Assembly: GCA_964396415.1 (NCBI GenBank)
Contig: CAYNFM010000112.1
Coordinates: forward strand, 1-10,121
DNA: 10,121 nucleotides
Direction of reading: 5' to 3'
Source of the DNA: UBA1306 sp964396415
GTDB lineage: Bacteria > Spirochaetota > Spirochaetia > Treponematales > Rectinemataceae
Numbering within the stretch: position 1 is the stretch's first letter; every line of letters starts with the position of its first letter. The notes under the pieces are model-generated. The model made no database searches and was not told the DNA's origin. It worked only from the letters and a program-made list of their open reading frames with translations. The translations under genes and the position numbers were made by a program. Of the stretch, positions 1-5,964 are shown one piece after another.

Positions 1-258
1 CCCTTTTCCTTCAAAAGGCAGTGTGACACAAACTGTGATATTTTTCGTCTAGGCCGCGTCGTCGAAGAATGGATCGAGCATGTGCCGCATCGGCGTCAAA
101 ACGAAACGAAAAGCTCGCCGATAGATTACCTTCATTTATCTTCGCGCGTATTTCCGGCTCTAATATTCCACTGCCGCTGCGGATATATCTTGCGGGTGGC
201 CTCGGACAGCGATGAGGGAATAACGGCGACGAGCCGCTCGAGGAATGCCGAGCGGCGG
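1..258. other. Left-edge region without a convincing gene
   Basis: I see no credible gene here. The open frames that cross it have low-complexity Arg/Ser-rich translations that look like chance frames. Small structures are present: a 6-bp stem (CCTTTT 2-7 with AAAAGG 13-18) at the very edge, without a T-tract, and the hairpin at 233-256 described separately. On the minus strand this is the region downstream of the PAS/HD-GYP remnant gene. Confidence 0.5.
233..256 (-). terminator. Hairpin just after the PAS/HD-GYP gene, possible terminator
   Basis: A perfect 8-bp G+C-rich stem (GCCGCTCG 233-240 with CGAGCGGC 249-256) has an 8-base loop. It begins two bases after the stop codon of the minus-strand PAS gene (stop at 259-261). 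The minus strand after the stem has no clean T-run, only a mixed TCGTCGCCGTTATT stretch, so this is a plausible but not strong intrinsic terminator. Confidence 0.35.
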
Positions 259-729
259 TCAATCCGCCATTTCGTCCGAAACCCTGCGGAATTCGAGCTC
301 GCGATTCAGGAAAGCGTCGACGATACGGGGGTCGAAGTGCCTGCCGCGCTCGTCCTTGATTCGGATGAAGGACTCATACCCCGCCTTGATGGAATACGCC
401 CATGTATCCGAGCGATCGCTCCATGTCACTCTTTCGTCCTTTTTGATCATGCGTCCGGTTCGCATGATAGTCTGCTCATCCGCGTACGCCTGCTCGGCAT
501 GTTCCTTCGAGAAAAGGTCGAAGTCGGTTTTCCCTATCATCCGCGACGGATCGTCATAGCCGCATAGCTCGCAGCGAGATTTACTGACCCTAATGAATCT
601 GCAATCCCTGTCCTTGAAGTAAATATGATCGGGAGTCGTGTCCATAAGGGTTTGCAACAGGTCCTGCGCCTGGGGAACGGACTTCGCTTCGAACAGACTG
701 AACGCCACCTCGACGCATGGAAAAGACAA
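259..729 (-). CDS. PAS domain joined to HD-GYP C-terminal tail (HD core missing, probably decayed)
   Basis: This 156-residue protein starts with a PAS sensor domain at about residues 22-115, with the typical MDTTPDHIYFKDRDCRFIRVS opening (split here: MDTTPDHIYF then KDRDCRFIRVS), a GKTDFDLF segment and an ERVTWSDR...TW strand. Right where a PAS domain would normally finish (about residue 116), it runs into a stretch ending ERGRHFDPRIVDAFL and EFRRVSDEMAD. That matches the extreme C-terminus of HD-GYP cyclic-di-GMP phosphodiesterases. The HD dyad and the GYP motif are absent, so it cannot be a working phosphodiesterase. The simplest reading (inference) is an in-frame internal deletion of a PAS-HD-GYP signalling gene. 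The start is uncertain: TTG at 727-729 is the only sensible start before an in-frame TAA at 742-744, and no Shine-Dalgarno is seen. It could be a pseudogene or a small PAS protein that is still made. Confidence 0.6.
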   Translation of the reverse strand: MSFPCVEVAFSLFEAKSVPQAQDLLQTLMDTTPDHIYFKDRDCRFIRVSKSRCELCGYDDPSRMIGKTDFDLFSKEHAEQAYADEQTIMRTGRMIKKDERVTWSDRSDTWAYSIKAGYESFIRIKDERGRHFDPRIVDAFLNRELEFRRVSDEMAD

Positions 730-810
730 GCAAGAAACCGTTTAGCCGATACCTTTTTACGAGATAGGGACTCGCGACTTATCGTTCGCTCGAATCCGAG
801 CGCCGCCATT

Positions 811-830
811 TTTGAATAATATTAATCAAA
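811..830. promoter_or_regulatory. Imperfect palindrome over the -35 region, possible operator
   Basis: The core TTGAATAATATTAATCAA (812-829) is a near-perfect inverted repeat: TTGA and TCAA arms flank a fully palindromic TAATATTA centre, with one mismatched pair. With the flanking T811 and A830, 18 of 20 positions are symmetrical. It overlaps the proposed -35 hexamer of the promoter for the secreted repeat protein, where a repressor would block RNA polymerase. The arm spacing does not fit an FNR/CRP box, and no regulator gene is adjacent. Because the region is A+T-rich, chance symmetry is a real alternative. Confidence 0.35.
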
Positions 831-841
831 TCATATATAAT
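812..841 (+). promoter_or_regulatory. Sigma70-type promoter for the secreted repeat protein
   Basis: A -35-like TTGAAT (812-817) and a consensus -10 TATAAT (836-841) are separated by 18 bases, within an A+T-rich stretch of otherwise G+C-rich DNA. A transcript would start near 848, giving a leader of about 70 bases before the ATG at 917. The placement just upstream of a gene with a strong ribosome binding site supports it. Confidence 0.55.
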
Positions 842-905
842 AAATCCGATCCAAGCGTTATCTTATTCTATCAGTAGTATTCTTGCCCGCGATATCCGTT
901 TTTTC

Positions 906-911
906 AGGAGG
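906..911 (+). promoter_or_regulatory. Ribosome binding site AGGAGG
   Basis: AGGAGG lies five bases before the ATG at 917 and fixes the start of the secreted repeat protein. It sits inside an 11-base odd palindrome, AGGAGGCTCCT (906-916), which is probably incidental. Confidence 0.75.
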
Positions 912-916
912 CTCCT

Positions 917-1681
917 ATGCGAACGGCAGTCGTCAGAGCTCTGATTTCCTTTTTGTTCGCCTGCGTCGTGGCCGGCATCGCCTGGTCGCAATCCACGGAC
1001 TCGATCCTCGCGAAACCCCAGCCGGACGGAAGCAGCGTATTGACCGACGGGCAGGGCATGACCCTCTACTATTTCACTAAGGACGCGAACGGCAAAAGCG
1101 CCAGCTCCGGCCAGGTCGAAAAGGCTTGGCCCGCATTCTATGCCGCCTCGATCACCGTCTCTCCGCCCCTGAAGGCCGAAGACTTCGGCACGATCACGAG
1201 GGACGACGGGTCCAATCAGACGACCTATCACGGTTGGCCGATGTACTACTGGTTCAAGGACAAGGCGCCGGGCGACATGGGCGGCGAGGGAATCGGAAAG
1301 GTTTGGTACGTTCTCAAGGCGCCCGCCTACACGGTCATGATCGGCACGAGCCCGACCCTAGGCAACTACCTGGTCGACGGAGACGGCAACTCCCTTTACT
1401 ACTTCACCAAGGACAGCTCCGGCGCGAGCGCCTGCAACGGCGACTGCATCAAGAATTGGCCGGCCTTCACCGCCTCGAGTTTCGTCCTGCCCTCGGCGCT
1501 GAATCCCGCCGACTTCGGGACGATTCAGCGTTCCGACGGAGCGAGTCAAGTCACCTACAAGGGCTATCCTCTCTACTACTGGAAAAAGGACGGCATGCGC
1601 GGCGATGTCACCGGGCAGGGAGTCGGAAAGGTTTGGTACATAGTGGACCCCGAGAAGTTCATGTCCGGGGAAAGCTCGTAA
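917..1681 (+). CDS. Secreted protein with two COG4315 / Lipoprotein_15-type repeats
   Basis: A 254-residue exported protein of unknown biochemical function. Residues 1-24 form a Sec signal peptide (basic MRTAVVR, hydrophobic core, cleavage probably after AWS or AWSQS). There is no lipobox, so it looks secreted or periplasmic rather than a lipoprotein. The rest is two tandem copies of one module offset by 110 residues. Each has a DGxGxxLYYFTKD segment (about 45-56 and 155-166), a WPAF (71-74, 181-184), an ADFGTI/EDFGTI (88-93, 198-203), a Y-x-G-x-P-x-YYW-x-KD (104-115, 214-225) and a GKVWY (127-131, 237-241). This pattern is typical of the 'secreted repeat of unknown function' family. Copy two has a cysteine pair (C173, C177) in CNGDC; copy one has lost both (SASSGQ). 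It is apparently monocistronic, with its own promoter. Heme or metal binding has been suggested for such repeats, but nothing here proves it. Confidence 0.85.
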   Translation: MRTAVVRALISFLFACVVAGIAWSQSTDSILAKPQPDGSSVLTDGQGMTLYYFTKDANGKSASSGQVEKAWPAFYAASITVSPPLKAEDFGTITRDDGSNQTTYHGWPMYYWFKDKAPGDMGGEGIGKVWYVLKAPAYTVMIGTSPTLGNYLVDGDGNSLYYFTKDSSGASACNGDCIKNWPAFTASSFVLPSALNPADFGTIQRSDGASQVTYKGYPLYYWKKDGMRGDVTGQGVGKVWYIVDPEKFMSGESS

Positions 1682-1733
1682 AGGCCTGATCCCCCGCCCC
1701 CGCGTACGAATAAGAACAATCCGCGAACGTGAA

Positions 1734-1766
1734 CCGCCGATGTCGCGCGAACGGGGGGTTCGGCGG
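1734..1766 (+). terminator. Weak hairpin downstream of the secreted repeat gene
   Basis: CCGCCGA (1734-1740) can pair with TCGGCGG (1760-1766) around a 19-base loop. The loop holds a second small inverted repeat, CGAAC (1748-1752) with GTTCG (1758-1762). The nearest T-run (ATTTTTA, from 1781) is about 15 bases away, so it is at best an imperfect terminator before the next gene. Confidence 0.3.
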
Positions 1767-1780
1767 ATAGGCTCGATACT

Positions 1781-1845
1781 ATTTTTATAATCCTCATCTG
1801 TACATAATAATAGCGGTATGTTAAATTCAATAAAATATGGGTTAT
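1781..1845 (+). promoter_or_regulatory. A+T-rich leader, probable promoter region of the Lys-rich gene
   Basis: A sharply A+T-rich block sits between two G+C-rich genes and contains a consensus -10 element TATAAT (1786-1791). No convincing -35 hexamer is seen at 16-18 bases upstream; other -10-like sequences occur further on (for example TAAAAT near 1830). A promoter for the gene at 1879 most likely lies here, but the exact site cannot be fixed. Confidence 0.35.
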
Positions 1846-1878
1846 TCGACTCATAATGACGAAGCAAGGAGATTTGGA

Positions 1879-2457
1879 ATGCCTGAAGCGAAGAAAGAGC
1901 CGAAAGCAAATGTATCAAAGGTAAAGATTGCAAAAGGCAGATCGGTTTCGACGGTCAGGAAAGGCTTTGCGGATAAACCGAAGGCAAGCCCGGTCAAGGC
2001 ACCCAAGGCGATAAAGCCCGAAGTCAAAGCCGTAGCGAAAGCCGTTGTCAGGAAAGCGAGGAGTCCCAAAAAAGCCAAGGGCAGTTTCGCCGATCTCATA
2101 AAAAAGCAGGCGGAGCTCGAAGAAGTCAAGAAGGAAGCGAAGGCGGAACTCAAGAAACAGTACGATAGCCTGCTTAAGGAAGCCGAATCCATCAAGGGCC
2201 AGTACAAAGGGCTCTTCGATGAATCCATAGAGTCCGCTCCCAAGCCGAGGGGAGGGCGGGCGAGGAAGGTCGGCGGGAGGGTCCCCGGCGTGGTACCCTT
2301 CACTCTCGAGGAAGTGAAATCCTTCGTCGGGCAGAAAGAGGCCGGAATGGACAAGATCAAGATCCAGCACAGGAGGCCGAAGTCCGTAGCCAGGATGGAG
2401 GACGCCTATCGGCGCTCCGAAGACGCCGAAGAGATATTGAGGATCCTGAACAAGTAA
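1879..2457 (+). CDS. Lys-rich basic protein with central coiled coil, unknown function
   Basis: I do not recognise this 192-residue protein. The start is ATG 1879 because AAGGAG (1866-1871) lies seven bases before it; an in-frame ATG at 1837 lacks such a site. Residues 1-68 are a disordered, Lys/Ala/Pro/Val-rich tail (18 Lys in the first 67, with KPK, KAPK and SPKKAK motifs) resembling bacterial histone-H1-like tails. Residues about 69-118 are a charged, Leu-containing helix likely to form a coiled coil (QAELEEVKKEAKAELKKQ). A basic Gly/Arg linker follows (PKPRGGRARKVGGR, about 121-134; faintly AT-hook-like), then a mixed C-terminal region about 141-190 with a possible helical end. In total 36 of 192 residues are Lys; there is no Cys or Trp, signal peptide or membrane segment. 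A nucleoid-associated or other nucleic-acid-binding role is an inference from composition and layout. It stands alone, convergent with the aldo/keto reductase. Confidence 0.75.
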   Translation: MPEAKKEPKANVSKVKIAKGRSVSTVRKGFADKPKASPVKAPKAIKPEVKAVAKAVVRKARSPKKAKGSFADLIKKQAELEEVKKEAKAELKKQYDSLLKEAESIKGQYKGLFDESIESAPKPRGGRARKVGGRVPGVVPFTLEEVKSFVGQKEAGMDKIKIQHRRPKSVARMEDAYRRSEDAEEILRILNK

Positions 2458-2476
2458 GTTCGAGTCCGGCCGTATT

Positions 2477-2496
2477 GCCTCGCCTTCGCTCGAGGC
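2477..2496. terminator. Hairpin between convergent genes, possible bidirectional terminator
   Basis: GCCTCG (2477-2482) pairs with CGAGGC (2491-2496) around an 8-base loop, with ATT/AAT bases flanking the stem. It sits in the 45-base gap between the stop codons of the Lys-rich gene and the convergent aldo/keto reductase, where a shared terminator is expected. There is no long T-tract on either side. Confidence 0.4.
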
Positions 2497-2502
2497 GAAT
2501 CC

Positions 2503-3435
2503 TCATCGGGTTCCAGTCGCGCGGTCGGCCGCCCGTTCCAAAGCCTCGATCTCCCCTGCATCGAGCTTCCAGTCGAGGGCGCCGACGTTCTCCGCGAGAT
2601 GCGCGATAGTCCGCGCGCCTGGGATCGGAATCGTTCCCTTGGTCATGGTCCAGTTGAGGGCGACCTGGGCGGCGGTCTTGCCGCCTCGCGATTCTCCGAT
2701 CGAGAGGAGGAGGCTTCGAAGGTCCTGGAGCCCCTTCGCGTCGGTCTTGGGGGCCATCAGCTTCCTGAGCCCGGGTATGGTCGGCGATGAGGCCGGCAAG
2801 ATCCCGGAACCGAGAGGCCGGTAGGCGATCACGGCCACGCCGAGCTCTCGACACGCCGATATCGTCCCATTCAGCTCCGAGCGCCGATTGAGGAGGCTGT
2901 ACTCGACCTCGTCGCAGGCAAGGGCTATGCCTCTCTTCGCCAGCACTTCGTGCGCCTTCCTGACCTGGGTCGAGTCGCAGTTCGATACTCCGACGGAGCG
3001 AGCGAGTCTCGCTTCCACCGCGTCGCCCAAAGCCGTCACCCAGGTTTCCAGAGGGATCGGCGGGAGAGGGAAGTGAAGCAGGTAAAGGTCGAGTCTTGCC
3101 AAGCCGAGTCTACCGAGGCTTCCCTTCAGCGCCGATTCGAGCGACGAGCGCGAAAGCCGCCAAGGCCAGGGGAAGAATTTCGAAAGGATGACCGGCTGGG
3201 CGGCGGTCGCGATCCCGGCGCGCCGTTCGGCTAGCGCCGAGCCGATGCTTCGCTCGGATCCGCCTCCTTGATAGATTTCGGCGCTGTCGATGAGCCTGAT
3301 CCCTGCGGCCATCGCCGCATCGAATAGCTCTAGGACGCCGGATAATGGTTTCCCGCCTCGACCCCATACGTTGGTTCCAATGCCCATCCGCCCCAAATCG
3401 AGCGCGGGGCTTCCTTCAGTCGTTCCGGTCTTCAT
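2503..3435 (-). CDS. Aldo/keto reductase family oxidoreductase
   Basis: A 310-residue cytosolic NAD(P)H-dependent carbonyl reductase of the aldo/keto reductase superfamily, a TIM barrel of usual length. The full catalytic tetrad is visible: D50 and Y55 (LIDSAEIY), K86 (ILSKFFP) and H121 (LYLLHFP). Cofactor-side motifs are present too: GVSN (149-152), the YRPLGSG loop (205-211) and IPIPGART (269-276), which would contact the nucleotide phosphate. The PWRLSRSSLESALKGSLGRLG segment (about 91-111, given here as PWRLSRSSLE and SALKGSLGRLG) resembles, from memory, the plant chloroplast pyridoxal-reductase-like AKR group more than the KCNAB-like or 2,5-diketogluconate groups. The physiological substrate cannot be told. 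The start ATG at 3435 has a modest GAGG about seven bases upstream. It is divergent from the methyltransferase and apparently monocistronic. Confidence 0.88.
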   Translation of the reverse strand: MKTGTTEGSPALDLGRMGIGTNVWGRGGKPLSGVLELFDAAMAAGIRLIDSAEIYQGGGSERSIGSALAERRAGIATAAQPVILSKFFPWPWRLSRSSLESALKGSLGRLGLARLDLYLLHFPLPPIPLETWVTALGDAVEARLARSVGVSNCDSTQVRKAHEVLAKRGIALACDEVEYSLLNRRSELNGTISACRELGVAVIAYRPLGSGILPASSPTIPGLRKLMAPKTDAKGLQDLRSLLLSIGESRGGKTAAQVALNWTMTKGTIPIPGARTIAHLAENVGALDWKLDAGEIEALERAADRATGTR

Positions 3436-3698
3436 GGCGCGTCCTCGCTTTCCGCACTAGTAAGATATTGATTTTCGGAGGCTTTTTTTGCCTTTCGGCG
3501 CTATTATTCCTCCCTCATCCCTCCGATCGGGGCTCGCGCGTCGGGATATGGGACGGCCCCCATCCGCGGCGCGGGCAGGGTCCTCGCCTTTTCGGCCATC
3601 GCGCCGATGCGGCCTATTTAGCCGATTATTAACACTACGGCCCGGAGCCCATCGATAGACTCCATTCCCATAGGGCATATCGCTCGCCGGGGGGGCCG
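3436..3698. other. Divergent intergenic region between reductase and methyltransferase
   Basis: A 263-base gap between two divergent genes must hold both promoters, but no pair of consensus hexamers is convincing. Visible elements: a run of seven T (3482-3488) between GGAGGC and GCCT, which on the minus strand reads as a small AGGC-A7-GCCT loop; a stem-loop at 3594-3614 (GGCCATCG with CGATGCGGCC, two-base bulge); A+T-rich islands near 3502-3507 and 3615-3632 that could serve as -10 elements; and a run of seven G (3689-3695) just before the methyltransferase ATG in place of a normal Shine-Dalgarno. Confidence 0.4.
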
Positions 3699-4346
3699 AT
3701 GATCCTGACCAAACCATGGAATTGGGACAAGGTAGACGAGGCCTATTGGCTGGAGCCGGCTCCGGACGTTCGGCTCCTGCTCGAGCGCTGGAAGGATGCG
3801 GGCTTCTCGCGCATCCTCGATTTGGGCTGCGGCCTCGGAAGGCACGCTCTTCTATTCGCGCGCTCGGGCTTTTCGGTCACCGGCTACGACCTTTCGGAAA
3901 TAGGCCTGGCGAAGCTCCGCGAGAAGGCCCGCGCCGAGCGGCTCCCCGTGCTCACCGCGATGGGCGACCTGCGGGAGCTTCCCTTTCGCGACGGGGCCTT
4001 CGATTGCGTCCTTGCCTACCGCTCGATCTATCACTGCGACTACCGCGGCCTCGTCGATTCCGTCGGCGAGACGCGACGCGTCCTCGCTCCGGACGGCGAG
4101 CTCTTCGCCAACTTCCTCTCGAAGGAATCGTCGTACTATCGGAGCGGGGCGGGAGCCACCTCGGACCCCAGGGTGAGGATGAAGGTCGAGGAAGGCGGAG
4201 CCGTCCTGCCTCACTGCTATCTCGACGAGGAGGAGCTGGCTTCCCTGCTCGAGGATTACGATGTCGCGCGGATCGACTCCGATCGGGAGCCCGAGCGGCC
4301 GGGCGCCAGCATGTACCATACGGTCCTGGCGGCCCCTTCCGCCTAG
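3699..4346 (+). CDS. Class I SAM-dependent methyltransferase
   Basis: A 215-residue small-molecule-type methyltransferase with a seven-strand Rossmann fold. Motif I is ILDLGCGLGRHA (39-50), binding S-adenosylmethionine. The acidic residue after strand 2 is D64 (VTGYDLSEIGL); motif II/III elements are GDLRELPF (89-96) and FDCVLAY (101-107), followed by a TRRVLAPDGELF strand (125-136), the usual 'post-motif' of the UbiE/TehB/Methyltransf_11-25 group. The substrate is unknown; the RSIYHCDY stretch (108-115) would lie at the substrate site. The N-terminus has MILTKPWNWDKVDEAYW, typical of stand-alone members. The start ATG at 3699 has only a G-run (3689-3695) upstream, so translation may be weak. 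Its stop codon is one base from the stop codon of the convergent phnC, leaving no room for a terminator between them. Nothing ties it functionally to phosphonate metabolism. Confidence 0.85.
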   Translation: MILTKPWNWDKVDEAYWLEPAPDVRLLLERWKDAGFSRILDLGCGLGRHALLFARSGFSVTGYDLSEIGLAKLREKARAERLPVLTAMGDLRELPFRDGAFDCVLAYRSIYHCDYRGLVDSVGETRRVLAPDGELFANFLSKESSYYRSGAGATSDPRVRMKVEEGGAVLPHCYLDEEELASLLEDYDVARIDSDREPERPGASMYHTVLAAPSA

Positions 4347-4347
4347 G

Positions 4348-5121
4348 TCACGCGGGGGATTCCTCGAAGAGGATATCTTCCGCGTCGGAGCCGTAGATCT
4401 CCGCCACGATCTTCTTCTTGAGCTTCTTCGAGTCGCCGTCGTACACGATCGCGCCCTCGCGGATGCCGATGATCCTGTCCGAGTATTTTATGGCCACGTC
4501 CACCTGGTGCAGGTTCATCAGTATGGTGATCTTCATGTCCCGCGATATGCGATACAGGTGATCCATTATCGTCTTGGAGGATTTGGGGTCCAGGGAGGCG
4601 ATAGGCTCGTCGCAGAGGATGAGCCTCGGGTCCTGCACCAGGGCCCGGGCTATTCCCACTCGCTGCTTTTGGCCGCCCGACAGCTGGTCGCATCGCTTGC
4701 GCGCCTGGTCCTCGAGGCCCAGGCGCTCCAGGACGTCCATGGCGTGCCTCTTCTCCTCGCGGTCGTAGATCCCGAGCGAGCCCTGCAGGGTGGACTTGTA
4801 GCCGAGGCGGCCGTGGAGGACGTTCTCGATGACTGTCTGCCGGGGCACGAGGTTGAAGTGCTGGAATATCATGCCTATGCGCCTCCTCGCGCGGCGAAGG
4901 TCGCGCCTGCGCAGCGAGCGCATGTCGATCCCGTCGAACTCGATCATTCCCGAGCTCGGCTCTATCATGCGGTTCACGCAGCGAAGCAGGGTGGACTTGC
5001 CCGCTCCGGAGCGCCCTATGACGGTGACGAATTCCCCGGCCTTGACCTTCAGCGAGACGTCGGCCAGGGCCCGCACGTCCTTATAGTACTTCGTGAGGTT
5101 ATTGATCGCCAGGATCGCCAT
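4348..5121 (-). CDS. phnC: Phosphonate ABC transporter ATP-binding protein PhnC
   Basis: A 257-residue ABC ATPase that powers phosphonate/phosphate-ester import with PhnD (binding protein) and PhnE (permease). Visible motifs: Walker A GRSGAGKST (36-44), Q-loop Q87 (IFQHFNLV), signature LSGGQKQR (147-154), Walker B LILCDE (167-172), D-loop SLDP (176-179) and H-loop H205 (MNLHQVDVA). The segment NLVPRQTVIENVLHGRLG (90-107) followed by a TLQGSLG block is characteristic of PhnC within the PhnC/PstB/GlnQ-like cluster. A strong AAGGAGG (5129-5135) lies seven bases before the ATG, inside the end of the preceding gene; the gap to that gene is three bases. It is the last gene of the minus-strand operon. 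No phnD or phnE is visible: immediately downstream is a convergent methyltransferase. The permease and binding protein must therefore be encoded upstream of the window or elsewhere. Confidence 0.92.
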   Translation of the reverse strand: MAILAINNLTKYYKDVRALADVSLKVKAGEFVTVIGRSGAGKSTLLRCVNRMIEPSSGMIEFDGIDMRSLRRRDLRRARRRIGMIFQHFNLVPRQTVIENVLHGRLGYKSTLQGSLGIYDREEKRHAMDVLERLGLEDQARKRCDQLSGGQKQRVGIARALVQDPRLILCDEPIASLDPKSSKTIMDHLYRISRDMKITILMNLHQVDVAIKYSDRIIGIREGAIVYDGDSKKLKKKIVAEIYGSDAEDILFEESPA

Positions 5122-5124
5122 CGG

Positions 5125-5964
5125 TCAGCCTCCTTGGGGACGAGCGCGCCGCTTCAGGCTTTCGAGGGCGCCGAAGGGGGCCCGTATGTCGCCCATCGCG
5201 TTGACCGAGCCCAGGCCGCCGTGGTCGTCGCTCCCGCCGGTCAGGGCGACGCCGGGCCAGGCGCGCGCCCTCGCGAGCACCTTCTCGTGATCCGCGAGGG
5301 AATGGCTCTCGTGGTAGAGCTCGATGCCGTCGAGGCCGGCCGCGAGGAGCTCGTCGAGGAGGTCCCAGGAATCGAGCTGGCCGGGATGCGCGAGCACGGC
5401 GATTCCCCCGTCCTCGTGTATGGCGGTCAGGGCGTCGAAGGCGTCCGCGTAGCGGATGTCCCCGGCGCATATCCCGCCGGGGCCGAAGATCCTGCGGTAC
5501 ACGTCTCCGTAGATGCCGTCGGCGACGCCCTTCCCGACGAGGACGGCCATGGCGTGCTGCTTGTAGAGCGTCCGGGCGCCCTTGGCCGCCGCCTCTACCT
5601 CCCCGATCGCTATCGGATAGCCCGCGGCGGACAGGATCGCCACCTGCTCGCGCGTCCTCGTGTCGCGCGCCTCGAGCAGGGGACGGCAGAGAGCCTCGAC
5701 GCGGGCCGCGGGCGAGGAGTACCCGTAGCCGAGCAGATGGGCCTTTCGCCTCCTCTTGAAGTCGTAGGCCGATATCTCGACTCCCGGAACGACGACGACG
5801 CCGAGAGCGCGCCCCAGCTCGACGGCCTCCTCCAGGCCTTCCGTCGTATCGTGGTCGACGATGCCGATATAATCGAGGCCCCGCGCCTGGGCCATGAGGA
5901 CGGCTTCCTTAGGGGAATAGGACCCGTCCGAGCGCGTGGTATGGACGTGGAGATCGCCGATCAT
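5125..5964 (-). CDS. phnPP: PHP-domain cyclic phosphate phosphodiesterase of C-P lyase pathway (PhnPP-like)
   Basis: A 279-residue metal-dependent hydrolase of the PHP (polymerase and histidinol phosphatase) family. Metal-ligand motifs are in order: HVH (6-8), D13, DHD (37-39), E63 in VPGVEIS, H76 in HLLGYG, H193 in LAHPG, H218 in YHESH, and D246/H248 in GGSDDHG. Known family: an Eggerthella lenta PHP enzyme hydrolyses both ester bonds of ribose 1,2-cyclic phosphate 5-phosphate, giving ribose 5-phosphate and phosphate (EC 3.1.4.57, PhnPP). Context makes the same role likely: it overlaps phnL by four bases (ATGA) and precedes phnC by three, and no phnP or phnN is visible. Alternatives are another PHP nucleotidase such as a 3',5'-nucleoside bisphosphate phosphatase (RNase AM/YciV-like), whose sequences share these motifs. 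The family call is near certain; the exact substrate is inferred from location. Confidence 0.85.
   Translation of the reverse strand: MIGDLHVHTTRSDGSYSPKEAVLMAQARGLDYIGIVDHDTTEGLEEAVELGRALGVVVVPGVEISAYDFKRRRKAHLLGYGYSSPAARVEALCRPLLEARDTRTREQVAILSAAGYPIAIGEVEAAAKGARTLYKQHAMAVLVGKGVADGIYGDVYRRIFGPGGICAGDIRYADAFDALTAIHEDGGIAVLAHPGQLDSWDLLDELLAAGLDGIELYHESHSLADHEKVLARARAWPGVALTGGSDDHGGLGSVNAMGDIRAPFGALESLKRRARPQGG
5129..5135 (-). promoter_or_regulatory. Ribosome binding site of phnC
   Basis: The minus strand reads AAGGAGG, seven bases before the phnC ATG and within the last codons of the PHP gene. It is the best Shine-Dalgarno among the right-hand operon genes examined, suggesting phnC has independent, strong initiation. 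Confidence 0.75.

Noticed and set aside
812..829. FNR/CRP-type binding site
   Set aside because: The TTGA and TCAA arms are separated by 10 bases rather than the 6 of an FNR box (TTGAT-N4-ATCAA).
1837..1878. Earlier ATG for the Lys-rich protein
   Set aside because: No ribosome binding site precedes 1837, while AAGGAG is correctly spaced before ATG 1879.
3482..3488. T-run as an intrinsic terminator on the plus strand
   Set aside because: It lies upstream of a divergent gene pair with no gene ending there, and the preceding stem is too short.
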